A stretch of 64,000 nt of DNA from Phil1 sp964612925. GTDB taxonomy: Bacteria; Bacillota; Clostridia; Christensenellales; CAG-138. Made by a program: the position numbers and the translations under genes. Shown in pieces: positions 26,635 to 35,724 of the stretch. Within the stretch, counting starts at the first letter, position 1; every line of letters starts with the position of its first letter. The stretch spans positions 14,989 to 78,988 of the forward strand of contig CAZTFU010000008.1 of NCBI GenBank assembly GCA_964612925.1, given 5' to 3'. The notes beneath the pieces were generated by a model. That model ran no database searches. It saw only the letters and a list, made by a program, of their open reading frames with translations, and had not been told where the DNA came from.

Positions 26635-27318
26635 TTACTCTACCTCAAACTTATAGCCGACACCGTAAATGGTTTTAATTGACCAATTAAGTCCCGCATT
26701 GTCAAGCTTTGCGCGTATGCGTTTTATATGCGTATCCACGGTTCTCGTTTCGCCCGCAAAGTCATAGCCCCAAACCTTGTTCAAAAGCTGTTCTCTCGTG
26801 AACACCTGCCCCGGGTTTGAAGCAAGCATGTAGAGTATTTCTATTTCCTTGGGGGTACATATAATGCTCTGCCCCCTCAGCGTCACGGTGTAGCTCTTAA
26901 TATCTATAACAAGCCCGTTGAGCGAAACGCGACCATCGTCATTGATCTGCTGTTCGCTTGTGCGCCTAAGCACCGCCTTTATGCGGGCCACAACCTCACG
27001 CGGGCTGAAGGGCTTAACGATATAATCGTCCGCGCCAAGCTCAAGCCCGAGTATACGGTCTATTTCCTCACCCTTTGCTGTAAGCATTATTATAGGCACC
27101 TGCGATGTTTTTCTTATTTCCTTGCAGGCATCTATGCCGTTCATAACGGGCATCATTATGTCCATAACGCAAAGCTGTATCTCGCTGTCGAGTGCGCTTA
27201 CCGCCGCCGCTCCGTCATATACATCCACCGTTTCAAAGCCTTCCGATTTAAGGTAAATGCCAAGCGATTCATGTACATTCCTGTCGTCATCGGCTATCAG
27301 TATTTTACCGCTGCTCAT
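26635..27318 (-). CDS. OmpR-family response regulator, second pair
   Basis: A 227-residue regulator with a receiver domain (LIADDDRN acidic residues, phospho-acceptor Asp in LCVMDIMMP, YIVKPFSPREV Lys) and an OmpR/PhoB winged-helix output domain (CTPKEIEIL, VWGYDFAGETRTVDTHIKRIR). The true start is the ATG at 27318 after GGGAGG; the open frame extends 30 codons upstream without support. The partner kinase follows after three bases. It is paralogous to the regulator at 29165-29857, so the two pairs arose by tandem duplication. Confidence 0.93.
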   Translation of the reverse strand: MSSGKILIADDDRNVHESLGIYLKSEGFETVDVYDGAAAVSALDSEIQLCVMDIMMPVMNGIDACKEIRKTSQVPIIMLTAKGEEIDRILGLELGADDYIVKPFSPREVVARIKAVLRRTSEQQINDDGRVSLNGLVIDIKSYTVTLRGQSIICTPKEIEILYMLASNPGQVFTREQLLNKVWGYDFAGETRTVDTHIKRIRAKLDNAGLNWSIKTIYGVGYKFEVE

Positions 27319-27404
27319 AATATTCCTCCCATCGTATTTTATAAGTGTATTATAACACTGCAACGGCTTTTTTTGAATGCCGTTGCAGCTATTTGACGTG
27401 TACT

Positions 27405-29165
27405 TCACATTCTGTTCGTATTCGCCATTTCTTCTGCATTATGTTTGGAAACCGTAAAGCTGAAACTTACCTTTCCGTCGCGGCTTTCCGCCCATATGCG
27501 TTCATTCATCAGCTCCATTATTTCCTTTGCAATGGCCAGTCCAAGCCCCGTACCTTCGCCCGTGTGCGCCCTGTCCGCCTTATAGAATCGCTCAAACAGG
27601 TGGTCTATATCTTCATCGTCTATTTCGCCGTCATTACACACGCTTATTGTGTACTTGTCCGCCGCCTCCTCAACCTTCAAAAGCACCTCCTCGGACGCGC
27701 TGTGCTTTATGGCATTGTCAAGCAGGGCAATAAGCACCTGCTCACACCTGTCGGGATTGCTGAATGCTTCATGCTCTCCTTGTTCTATAAGCACGCAGAG
27801 CCGTTTACCGTTTTCGTTCGCTATTGCGTCATATCTTTCCGCAACATCGCTTATAAGGTCGTTTATGCTCATTTTGCAGCTTGCAATCGCAACGGAGCCC
27901 GATTGCAGTCGGCTAAGCTCCAACAGATCATCTATCAGGCGTGAAAGCCGCATGGTTTCCCGTTGGATATAGCCGTAGTAGCGCATTTTATCGGCTTCCT
28001 TCTTCACAAGGCCGTCACACAGTGCATCGGACAATCCGCGTATGGACGCTATGGGCGTTCTGAGCTCATGCGATACGTTTGCCACATAATCACGGCGGGT
28101 CTGTTCAAGGCGAGCCGCTTCCGTTACATCCTGTATCATTATTATTGCGCCGTCCGTATGGTTCTGTGTGCCGAGTGCCGATATGGTGAAGCGGAGCACG
28201 GCATCCCTGTGCTTCTGCTCGGTCCAACGGCTTACGCCGTCATTAAGCACCATCTCTGCCACGGAATGTATTTCCGCATACGCAGGTGAGTTTTCAATGC
28301 TTTCGCCGTCACTGCAGCCCATAAGCAACAACGATGCGGGGTTGTAATCCGTAACCACGCCCTCGTAATTCATGGCTATAACGCCCTCAAGCAGACCGTC
28401 AAGCACGCTTTTTAGTCTGTTTCGTTCAAACGTAAGTGCGCCTATCGTGCCGCTCAGCGCGCTTGACAGCTCGTTTAACGACCTTCCGAGCCTTGCCATT
28501 TCGCCATCGCCGTTTTCCATTGCCCTAACGGAAAAATCCCCGTTTGTCATGGCCACAGCGGCCTCATTCATCTTATTTAGCGGCCGCGTAAGTCCGCGTG
28601 AGCCAAAATACGCAACGGGCACCATTATAAGTGCCACAAGCAGCATCGCAAGCGGCAGCGATGCGGTAAGGTTGCCCCATGCATTGCTTAGCTCATCCAT
28701 CGGCTTGACAAGAAACACTGCGCCAAGTACTCTGCCGTCCACCCCAATAATGGGTTCGCCCACAACTATGCCCGCTCTTCCGCCTATCATTACAACCTTG
28801 CTTATCTCCTGACCCGCAAGCACTCCTTCAAGATAGGGCGATATCATGTTCGTGTTGGTCTCAAGCTCTTCATTGCTTACACTTGCAAAAAGTCTGCCCG
28901 TTGAGCTGTAAAGATACGGTGAAGCATCCCAAATGCGCCTGTCGTAGTTTACTATGTTTTCAAACTCTTTTTTCGTAAGCAAGCCCTGAATATAGCCCGC
29001 CGCATAATTGGATATAAACTCCGCACGCGGCACAAGCTCGCCTGTTTTCTGCTCGCCGTAATTCTTTATGCCCGCATACTGAAAAAGAAGTGCCGTAAGC
29101 GCGGCACTCAATATCACCGTAAACAGCACAAGACACACGGTTTTTACAAGCAGAGTGTTTTTCAT
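27405..29165 (-). CDS. PhoR/WalK-type sensor histidine kinase, first pair
   Basis: Membrane kinase of 586 residues: a membrane segment at about 8-30, an extracytoplasmic sensor region, a second membrane segment (LPLAMLLVALIMVPVAYFGS), HAMP (LTRPLNKMNEAAVAM), PAS (LEGVIAMNYEGVVTDYNP), HisKA (NVSHELRTPIASI) and HATPase (IALLDNAIKHS, GTGLGLAIAKEI). The G1 box is weakened (VCNDGEIDDED in place of DxGxG), which may reduce ATP binding. The ATG at 29165 overlaps the regulator stop (TGATG). It lacks the charged C-terminal tail of its paralogue. Confidence 0.92.
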   Translation of the reverse strand: MKNTLLVKTVCLVLFTVILSAALTALLFQYAGIKNYGEQKTGELVPRAEFISNYAAGYIQGLLTKKEFENIVNYDRRIWDASPYLYSSTGRLFASVSNEELETNTNMISPYLEGVLAGQEISKVVMIGGRAGIVVGEPIIGVDGRVLGAVFLVKPMDELSNAWGNLTASLPLAMLLVALIMVPVAYFGSRGLTRPLNKMNEAAVAMTNGDFSVRAMENGDGEMARLGRSLNELSSALSGTIGALTFERNRLKSVLDGLLEGVIAMNYEGVVTDYNPASLLLMGCSDGESIENSPAYAEIHSVAEMVLNDGVSRWTEQKHRDAVLRFTISALGTQNHTDGAIIMIQDVTEAARLEQTRRDYVANVSHELRTPIASIRGLSDALCDGLVKKEADKMRYYGYIQRETMRLSRLIDDLLELSRLQSGSVAIASCKMSINDLISDVAERYDAIANENGKRLCVLIEQGEHEAFSNPDRCEQVLIALLDNAIKHSASEEVLLKVEEAADKYTISVCNDGEIDDEDIDHLFERFYKADRAHTGEGTGLGLAIAKEIMELMNERIWAESRDGKVSFSFTVSKHNAEEMANTNRM

Positions 29166-29857
29166 CACCCATTCACCTCAAACTTGTACCCGACGCCGTA
29201 CACGGTTTTTATGCTCCAATTTACCGTGCCCTCGGCGGGCAATTTTTGGCGGATGCGTTTTATCTGTGTATCCACGGCGCGGGTATCGCCGTAAAAATCA
29301 TAGCCCCATACAAGCGAAAGTATGGTTTCCCTTTCATATACCTTGCCCGGGTGAGAGGCCAAAAGCTGAAATATCTCGACCTCCTTGGGCGTAAACGGCA
29401 CCCTTTCGCCCTTTATACGCACATCGTAATTGTTTATGTTAATCTCAAGCTCGTCAAAGCGAATCACCTGCTGCGGCTGTTCCTTTGCCATTGCAAGCCT
29501 GCGAAGCACGGCCTTTACCCGTGCGACCACCTCGCGTGCGCTGAAGGGTTTTACTATATAATCGTCCGCGCCCAGTTCCAACCCAAGCACGCGGTCAATC
29601 TCCTCCCCCTTTGCGGTAAGCATTATTATCGGCACACGGCTTTTTTCCCTAAGCTTACGGCACACATCAAGGCCGGAAAGCTTGGGCATCATAATATCAA
29701 GTATTATCAAATCAGGCTTTTCGGTTTCGAACTTAGCCAACGCTTCCTCGCCGTCCATTGCGCCAACATGCTCAAAGCCTTCGTTTTCCAAATAGATACC
29801 CAGCGTTTCATGTATAGTTATCTGATCATCGCATATCATTATTTTTTGCGTTGCCAT
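29165..29857 (-). CDS. OmpR-family response regulator, first pair
   Basis: A 230-residue regulator with a receiver domain (MICDDQ, phospho-acceptor Asp in LIILDIMMP, YIVKPFSAREV) and an OmpR-type winged helix (FTPKEVEIF, VWGYDFYGDTRAVDTQIKRIR). It is the first gene of the operon with two regulator-kinase pairs followed by the radical SAM gene. A purine-rich ribosome binding site (GGAGG) precedes the ATG. Gene order and family place it near PhoP/WalR, but no target can be named from sequence. Confidence 0.93.
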   Translation of the reverse strand: MATQKIMICDDQITIHETLGIYLENEGFEHVGAMDGEEALAKFETEKPDLIILDIMMPKLSGLDVCRKLREKSRVPIIMLTAKGEEIDRVLGLELGADDYIVKPFSAREVVARVKAVLRRLAMAKEQPQQVIRFDELEININNYDVRIKGERVPFTPKEVEIFQLLASHPGKVYERETILSLVWGYDFYGDTRAVDTQIKRIRQKLPAEGTVNWSIKTVYGVGYKFEVNG

Positions 29858-29988
29858 AATGGTTTCCTCCCATCTTCCAAGCTTTATGCTTGGATTATAA
29901 TAAAAAAAGCATTCACTTGCAATAAGGGTTCCCGTTTTGCCATAATTGTATTGATTTTTCGGCGCAAATCAAGCCGCGTTCCGCCGTT

Positions 29989-31221
29989 TTATAAAGTCGG
30001 AACACGTTCCTTTACTGTGTAGCTCAGTATTGCCGCCGCTGTCGCAACCGCGGCACCGCACAGCCATACGGTATTATAGCCCGCACCTGAGCGGATAAGG
30101 CTGCCCCCAATCCACGTGCTTACGGCACTGCCGATTTGATGAAACACCATGGCTACGCCCGAAAGAGTGGGCATTTTACGGCTGCCGAAGAATTTGCTTA
30201 TCAACAGTGTTGTTGGCGGAACCGTGGCATTCCCCACAAGGCCCAAGCCTATCACAAATGCGTATACTATCGCATCGGTTTTGGGAAGCAGTATAAAAAG
30301 CACAACCAACACGGGGCGCAGACCGTATATAGTGCCCAGCACCCATTTGGGGTTTACCTTGCCGCATAAAAACCCCGCAACAATAGGGCCTATCATTCCC
30401 ATAATGCCATAAACCGTAAAAAGAGCGGCAACCCCATCACCCGAAAGTCCATATGAAATAAGCTGAGGGTAAAGGTATGTTTCGATTATCGCCATAAAAA
30501 ACCCGCATGTGAAAAAAGCGAGTGCAAGGTGTGCAAATCGGCCGTCAATAAGTGCCTCACCAAGCATTTTCCAAATCGTATCGGGTTCTTCCGCATTTTT
30601 ATCCGTAACCGCCATACTGTGCTCCTTTTTATTCAACCATATGCACAGCAATGCCACGCACGCGGATATACAGGCCAAGCCCATCATTCCCTGCGTAAAA
30701 AGGTTATTATCGCTCATAATTTGCAGGTACGGAGCAATTATCGCCCCGCCAAGCCCGCCGCCCCCGTTTATAATTCCCGATACCGCGGCCGCGTATTTAC
30801 GTCCGATCGTCGGAGTAACGGCCCCCATCACAACGCCGAAGGCCAACGCACCTGCGGCAAGGCCCACCAACACCCCCAACGAAATAAACAGCATCCATTC
30901 GCCGCAGCTGAACGGAATAAGCAGTAAGCCGATCGCCATCAATGCTCCGCCCGTTCCCAGCACAAACGAGTTCGATTTTTTCAATGCCAAAATCCCGAAA
31001 AGCGGCTGTGAAAGTCCGTATAGAAGCTGGGCTGTCGCAATCGCAAGGCTGATTGTTTCTTCATTCAATTCGGTGTATTTGTTTATGGCGGAAGCAATCA
31101 GGCCGAAATTTGATCGTATGCCGTTGTTCAGCATAAACAGCATCATGCAAGCCGCCGTAATAAACAGTACCGTTGCAAGCGGCAAGGATGTATTCCCTCT
31201 TTCAGGCTTTTTATACGGCAT
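29989..31221 (-). CDS. Major facilitator superfamily transporter
   Basis: Twelve-segment membrane transporter of 410 residues, resembling the oxalate/formate antiporter group of MFS proteins. Conserved loops visible are GLSQPLFGILALKKS after helix 2, a glycine-rich stretch at IINGGGGLGGAIIAP and a central cytoplasmic loop (KKEHSMAVTDKNAEE). The ATG at 31221 is preceded by AAGGAGC. It is divergent from the XRE-cupin regulator gene, with a perfect palindrome between them, so that regulator probably controls it. Substrate unknown. Confidence 0.88.
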   Translation of the reverse strand: MPYKKPERGNTSLPLATVLFITAACMMLFMLNNGIRSNFGLIASAINKYTELNEETISLAIATAQLLYGLSQPLFGILALKKSNSFVLGTGGALMAIGLLLIPFSCGEWMLFISLGVLVGLAAGALAFGVVMGAVTPTIGRKYAAAVSGIINGGGGLGGAIIAPYLQIMSDNNLFTQGMMGLACISACVALLCIWLNKKEHSMAVTDKNAEEPDTIWKMLGEALIDGRFAHLALAFFTCGFFMAIIETYLYPQLISYGLSGDGVAALFTVYGIMGMIGPIVAGFLCGKVNPKWVLGTIYGLRPVLVVLFILLPKTDAIVYAFVIGLGLVGNATVPPTTLLISKFFGSRKMPTLSGVAMVFHQIGSAVSTWIGGSLIRSGAGYNTVWLCGAAVATAAAILSYTVKERVPTL

Positions 31222-31268
31222 AATTGACAAGCTCCTTTTTTGATGATAAGATAATGGTATATTTTCCA

Positions 31269-31290
31269 ATATATCGGATTTCCGATATAT
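31269..31290. promoter_or_regulatory. Palindromic operator between the MFS and XRE-cupin genes
   Basis: A perfect inverted repeat with 10-bp arms (ATATATCGGA / TCCGATATAT) and a two-base centre. Its right arm overlaps a candidate -35 box TTTCCG, 17 bases before TACAAT, for the rightward regulator gene. This position suits autorepression and control of the divergent transporter. Confidence 0.65.
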
Positions 31291-31335
31291 AATAATGCAA
31301 TTACAATATACTGTCAATATGTTGGAGAGCAAAAA

Positions 31336-31887
31336 ATGGACGTTACAAGCATTGTCGCCGTCAATGTAAAAGCAATACGCGAACAGAAAAAACTGACTTT
31401 AGACGTCGCCGCCGAACTAACGGGCGTTTCAAGAAGTATGCTTGCGCAGATCGAGAAAGGGGATGTAAACCCCACGATCTCCGTCCTTTGGAAAATCGCC
31501 AACGGTTACAAAGTTTCATTTACTTCCCTAATTGAAAGAAAGGGTGATGAGGTCACCGTTATCAGGCAGTCGGATCAATCACCGTTAATCGAAGATGACG
31601 GTCGATATTTGAATTTTCCCATTTTTGCATTTAACGAAAAGACTTTATTTGAAACATATCGTATTGTAATAGAACCAAACGGCAAGTTGTCCGCACAGCC
31701 TCATCTGAACGGTTCGGAAGAGTATATAACTGTTTTTGTCGGAGAGGTCGAGATTACGGTTGCCGACAGGAGCTTTCACCTTTTCGAAGGGGATTCAATC
31801 CGTTTTTCGTCAAATGTCCCGCACGCATATCGCAATACGTGTAACGAGCGTGCGGAGCTTAGCATGCTTATCTTCTACCATCGGTAA
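31336..31887 (+). CDS. XRE-family regulator with C-terminal cupin domain
   Basis: A 183-residue repressor-type protein. Residues about 8-65 form a lambda-repressor-like helix-turn-helix (LTLDVAAELTGVSRSMLAQIEKG). Residues 110-180 form a small-molecule-binding cupin barrel (HLNGSEEYITVFVGEVEI...FEGDSIRFSSNVPHAYRN), split across two metal-site-like motifs. Such proteins sense small metabolites and control adjacent transport or catabolic genes. The divergent MFS gene and the palindrome between them support that role here. GGAG lies before the ATG. Confidence 0.9.
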   Translation: MDVTSIVAVNVKAIREQKKLTLDVAAELTGVSRSMLAQIEKGDVNPTISVLWKIANGYKVSFTSLIERKGDEVTVIRQSDQSPLIEDDGRYLNFPIFAFNEKTLFETYRIVIEPNGKLSAQPHLNGSEEYITVFVGEVEITVADRSFHLFEGDSIRFSSNVPHAYRNTCNERAELSMLIFYHR

Positions 31888-32222
31888 CGAAAGTGCCGCT
31901 ATGCCGTTGCTCGTAGGCGGTGTATTGTCGGTTCACATAAAGCAACAAGATAAAAATGCCCGCGTCATATACCGGGGCGTATCTTCGAGCATTTTTCTAA
32001 AGTCAGGGTGCAAAATAGCACCGCAAAACCGTGCGTTTCTTATTTCAGAGGGCCTTACTTTTCTAAGTTTTTTGTCAGCTTTGAATTCGAGGTCAGCCGG
32101 TTTTCTTCTGCTGACAGGAAATGTTGCTCCGCAGGACGCACTACTCTCAATAGATAGTATAGAAGTGCGCACTTTCGTTCCTGAGGGGTGGTAACACTGA
32201 AAGCCGAAGTTTATTCTCATTA
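31888..32222. other. Non-coding interval with hairpins and a dispersed 23-bp motif
   Basis: No open frame here looks like a real gene. The interval holds a hairpin AAAAATGC/GCATTTTT (near 31951-31996), GCAC/GTGC just before the 23-bp motif at 32035-32057 shared with 584-606, GTCAGC/GCTGAC (near 32093-32116), and an imperfect inverted repeat near 32140-32172. It may be the remnant of an inserted element. Confidence 0.4.
32035..32057. repeat. Dispersed 23-bp motif, copy 2
   Basis: Matches 584-606 at 22 of 23 positions in the same orientation, again after a small hairpin and outside any supported gene. Confidence 0.4.
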
Positions 32223-32675
32223 TCACAGATGATAAATTAGATTCAAACAATTCGGCAAGTCTTCGTCAATATACCCACTATCGATAAAACCTACCTTTTC
32301 ATAAACATGAATCGCTGCAAGATCTTCACGATTGACGCAAACTTCTACGCTATTGAAGCGACCTTCCTGTTTTAGAGAATTCAAAATCTGCCGCAATGCT
32401 TCTGTTCCATAGCCTTTGTTCTGAAATTGCCGATCGATCATAAATTGTTGCAAATCATAGTTGAGTGGTTCGTCTGTGAAATCTCGGACTAATGCGACAC
32501 CAATCATTTGCGTGTCGTTCATAATGCCAAATACACGGGCGTTACAATTGCGATAAATGTATCCTCTCGCAATGATTCCGGTTGGGCGGTCAAGATATTT
32601 TTGCTGCTCCTCGTCCACTTTAAGCTTAATAATGTCAAGCCAGTTTTCTTCGTTCACATCAACTAAATGTATCAT
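32223..32675 (-). CDS. GNAT-family N-acetyltransferase
   Basis: A 150-residue acetyl-CoA-dependent acetyltransferase. The acetyl-CoA pyrophosphate loop RQFQNKGYGTEAL (Q/RxxGxG/A) is at about residues 83-95, followed by the V-shaped strand pair and HVYEKVGFIDSG near the C terminus. Overall it resembles the diamine/spermidine acetyltransferase subgroup (the opening LVDVNEENWLDIIKLKV is typical of it), but the acceptor is not certain. It is a single gene with AT-rich DNA upstream. Confidence 0.87.
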   Translation of the reverse strand: MIHLVDVNEENWLDIIKLKVDEEQQKYLDRPTGIIARGYIYRNCNARVFGIMNDTQMIGVALVRDFTDEPLNYDLQQFMIDRQFQNKGYGTEALRQILNSLKQEGRFNSVEVCVNREDLAAIHVYEKVGFIDSGYIDEDLPNCLNLIYHL

Positions 32676-32765
32676 CCTATTTTCTCTCCTATTAGTTCAT
32701 TTTTTCGCTTTTCAAACAAAAAAGTATAGCAGAAAATTATGAAGAAATCTACCGTCTACATAATA

Positions 32766-32794
32766 ACCGCCCGAACATTTTTCGTTCGGGCGGT
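32766..32794 (-). terminator. Terminator hairpin downstream of the decarboxylase operon
   Basis: A perfect 11-bp stem (ACCGCCCGAAC with GTTCGGGCGGT, loop of seven) lies 170 bases after oadA, followed on the minus strand by TTATTATGT. The T tract is imperfect. Confidence 0.55.
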
Positions 32795-32966
32795 CTCGAT
32801 ATCAATTATAAATCAATTCAAACTTCACGATAGCTTCCGATAAGTGCCTTGCAAGCGTTCATCTGCCGTACCCATTCCATTTGGTTTTCGGCTTTTGTTT
32901 GCTCGACTGCACTGTTTTATGACCACTCGCCATATCGCGCGCGGGCAGGTGCTTTATTCGCTTTTA

Positions 32967-34463
32967 TCAGCGGCCTATCGTAATATCCTCAACAAACAGA
33001 TGCTTTGCGGGAAGTTCCGGATGCATGGGCATCTTGCCTGTCGGCACGGCGGGAGCCGCAGGTGCAACGGGAGCCGCAGAAGCCGCAGGTGCAGCTACCT
33101 TGGGTTCTTCCTTGGGCTTGGGGTTATTTCGCTGATCAAAGAACTTCATTGCGACCTGCGGGAACAATGCATAGCTGAGCACATCCTCCTCTTGGCGCAT
33201 GGCGTCCTTAATCTCTTCACGGTACTTTTCAAGCTCGGGCTTGAGCAGATCCGCAGGGCGGCAGGTTATAACCTCGGCATCACCGATGGCCTTCTTGCGA
33301 ACCTCTTCATTCACCTTACCGGGCAATGCGCCGTATTCGCCGCGAAGCAGAGCCTTTGATTCCTTTGAAAAGCTCTTATACCTTCCGCCGGCCACTACGT
33401 TAAGCACGGCCTGAGAACCGACTATCTGGCTGGTAGGCGTTACAAGCGGAGGATAGCCGAAGTCCTCGCGCACACGGGGGATTTCCGCAAGCACGTCATA
33501 ATACTTATCCTCGGCATTAAGCTGTTTGAGCTGGCTTATAAGGTTAGAAAGCATTCCGCCCGGCACCTGATAGATAAGCGTGTTGGTGTCAACATTGAGC
33601 ACCTTGGGGTCAAGCGAACCCTGCTCCTTGAGCTTCTGAGCCACGCCGCGGAAATGCTTTGCGGCCACGGCCATTTTTTCAAGATCAAGGCCGGTATCGT
33701 ACTCTGTGCCCTTGAGCGTTGCAACAAGGGATTCCGTTGCGGGCTGACTGGTGCCGTTTGCAAGCGGGCTGAGTGCGCAGTCAACAATGTCCACACCCGC
33801 CTGAACAGCCATAAGGTAGGTCATGTCGCCCGTGCCGGTGGTGTTGTGGGTATGAAGGTGTATGGGAAGATCAACTTCCTCCTTCAAACGCTTAACGAGC
33901 GAATACGCATCATAGGGCAAAAGCAGGTTTGCCATATCCTTTATGCATATAACATCCGCACCCATCTGTTTAAGCTCCTTGGCCACCTTAACGAAGTAAT
34001 CCTCGTTATGTACGGGGCTTATGGTGTAGCTTATGGCGGGTTCGCATATTCCGCCGTACTTTTTGGTGTACTTTATGGCGGCTTCAAGGTTGCGCACATC
34101 GTTAAGCGCATCGAATATACGGATAACGTCAATGCCGTTCTCTATCGCCTTGCGGCAGAACTGTTCAACAACATCGTCCGCATAATGCTTGTAACCGAGT
34201 ATATTCTGGCCGCGGAAAAGCATCTGAAGCTTTGTATTGGGCAGTGCCTTTTTCAGCTTTCTCAGCCTGTCCCACGGATCCTCATTCAGGAAGCGCAGGC
34301 AGCTGTCAAACGTTGCTCCGCCCCAGCATTCGAGCGACCAATAGCCTATGCTGTCCAGCACCTCGCACGCGGGAAGCATATCCTCCACGCGCATACGGGT
34401 TGCCGCTTGGGACTGGTGCGCATCCCTGAGAATGGTATCTGTAATTTGCAGTTTTTTGCTCAT
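32967..34463 (-). CDS. oadA: Oxaloacetate (or methylmalonyl-CoA type) decarboxylase alpha subunit, carboxyltransferase
   Basis: Carboxyltransferase of a sodium-pumping biotin-dependent decarboxylase: it moves CO2 from the 2-oxo acid to biotin on the carrier subunit. The 498-residue protein has DTILRDAHQS at the N terminus, IRIFDALNDVRN, CIKDMANLL with the metal/carboxyl-lysine site, HTHNTTG and ANGTSQPATESL. The C terminus is an Ala-Pro-rich linker with no biotinyl domain; the carrier is a separate gene upstream. The ATG at 34463 is preceded by AAGGA and gives the usual MSKKLQITDT start. Similarity to pyruvate carboxylase subunit B is expected; the adjacent membrane beta subunit favours the decarboxylase. 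Confidence 0.93.
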   Translation of the reverse strand: MSKKLQITDTILRDAHQSQAATRMRVEDMLPACEVLDSIGYWSLECWGGATFDSCLRFLNEDPWDRLRKLKKALPNTKLQMLFRGQNILGYKHYADDVVEQFCRKAIENGIDVIRIFDALNDVRNLEAAIKYTKKYGGICEPAISYTISPVHNEDYFVKVAKELKQMGADVICIKDMANLLLPYDAYSLVKRLKEEVDLPIHLHTHNTTGTGDMTYLMAVQAGVDIVDCALSPLANGTSQPATESLVATLKGTEYDTGLDLEKMAVAAKHFRGVAQKLKEQGSLDPKVLNVDTNTLIYQVPGGMLSNLISQLKQLNAEDKYYDVLAEIPRVREDFGYPPLVTPTSQIVGSQAVLNVVAGGRYKSFSKESKALLRGEYGALPGKVNEEVRKKAIGDAEVITCRPADLLKPELEKYREEIKDAMRQEEDVLSYALFPQVAMKFFDQRNNPKPKEEPKVAAPAASAAPVAPAAPAVPTGKMPMHPELPAKHLFVEDITIGR

Positions 34464-34486
34464 TGGAATTCTTCCTTTTTGCTCCA

Positions 34487-35680
34487 TTAGTGGTTAAACA
34501 GCGCAAGCAGTACGCCTGCGGCTATTGCGGAACCGATAACGCCTGCGACGTTCGGACCCATTGCATGCATCAGCAGATAATTGCCGGGCTTTTCCTTCTG
34601 ACCGACAACCTGAGAAACACGCGCCGCCATAGGCACGGCCGATACGCCTGCGGAACCGATAAGCGGGTTGATCTTGCCGCCGCTGAGCACGTTCATAAGC
34701 TTACCTATAAGCAATCCGCCAACGGTACCTATTGCAAATGCGCAAACACCCATCAGCAGTATACCTATGGTTTCCCATGTAAGGAATATGTCCGCAGTGG
34801 CGGTCGCGCCGACGGATATGCCAAGGAATATGGTAACGATATTCATCAGCTCGTTCTGCGCGGTCTTTGAAAGCCTTTCGGTAACGCCGCATTCCTTAAG
34901 CAGGTTGCCGAACATAAGCATTGCGATAAGCGGTGCCGCGGAAGGAACCAACAGTGATACGAATATTGTAACAACTATGGGGAATACTATCTTTTCGGTC
35001 TTGCTCACGGGGCGAAGCTGTTCCATAACTATCTGGCGTTCGGCCTTGGTGGTCAGCGCCTTCATTATGGGCGGCTGAATAACCGGCACGAGTGCCATGT
35101 AGGAATACGCGGCAACCGCGATAGGCCCGAGCAGATGCGGTGCAAGCCTGAGCGTTACATAAATGGCCGTGGGGCCGTCAGCACCACCGATTATGCCGAT
35201 GGAGCTTGCTTCCTTAAAGCCGTACTGGAATGCGCTCGGGAACAGTGCGCTAAGGCCGAGTGCGCCGAGGAACGCAACGAATATACCAAGCTGAGCACCC
35301 GCGCCCATGAACATGGTCTTGGGGTTGGCGATCAGGGGACCGAAGTCCGTGCCCGCGCCCACGCCCATGAATATAAGGCAGGGGTAAATGCCAAGCTTTA
35401 TGCCGAGGTACAGGTAGTCGATAAGTCCTCCCTGGTCGGACAGTGCGGCCCAATCAACATGGCCGCTTGCAAAAAGCTCCCGGTGATACATTTCCGCTCC
35501 CGGTATGTTGGTCATCAGCATACCGAATGCGATAGGCAGCAGCAGCAACGGTTCGAACTTCTTCACTATGGCCAAGTACATCAGCGCAAGCGAAATAACG
35601 ATCATTATCAAAACCTTGGGATCATCGGCTATCATTGAAAAGCCTGTCATCTCAAGAAAGTTTACAAGTGCTTCTCCCAT
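34487..35680 (-). CDS. oadB: Sodium-translocating decarboxylase beta subunit
   Basis: Integral membrane subunit of 397 residues that decarboxylates carboxybiotin and pumps sodium ions outward. It has many hydrophobic helices and the conserved family segments GGADGPTAIYVTLRLAP with the key Asp near residue 170, VGATATADIFL, and SAGVSAVPMAARVSQ near the C terminus. Length is normal for OadB/GcdB. AAGGAGAG precedes the ATG. It lies 23 bases upstream of oadA. The same beta subunit type serves oxaloacetate, glutaconyl-CoA and methylmalonyl-CoA decarboxylases. Confidence 0.95.
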   Translation of the reverse strand: MGEALVNFLEMTGFSMIADDPKVLIMIVISLALMYLAIVKKFEPLLLLPIAFGMLMTNIPGAEMYHRELFASGHVDWAALSDQGGLIDYLYLGIKLGIYPCLIFMGVGAGTDFGPLIANPKTMFMGAGAQLGIFVAFLGALGLSALFPSAFQYGFKEASSIGIIGGADGPTAIYVTLRLAPHLLGPIAVAAYSYMALVPVIQPPIMKALTTKAERQIVMEQLRPVSKTEKIVFPIVVTIFVSLLVPSAAPLIAMLMFGNLLKECGVTERLSKTAQNELMNIVTIFLGISVGATATADIFLTWETIGILLMGVCAFAIGTVGGLLIGKLMNVLSGGKINPLIGSAGVSAVPMAARVSQVVGQKEKPGNYLLMHAMGPNVAGVIGSAIAAGVLLALFNH

Positions 35681-35724
35681 TTTTCTCTCCTTTCGATTTA
35701 ATTATCGGCAAAATTCGCCCTAAT

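Noticed and set aside
31933..32250. Overlapping open frames of about 105 and 152 codons on both strands after the XRE-cupin gene
   Set aside because: No recognisable domains or ribosome binding sites, the rightward one overlaps the regulator gene, and the interval is full of hairpins and a dispersed repeat.
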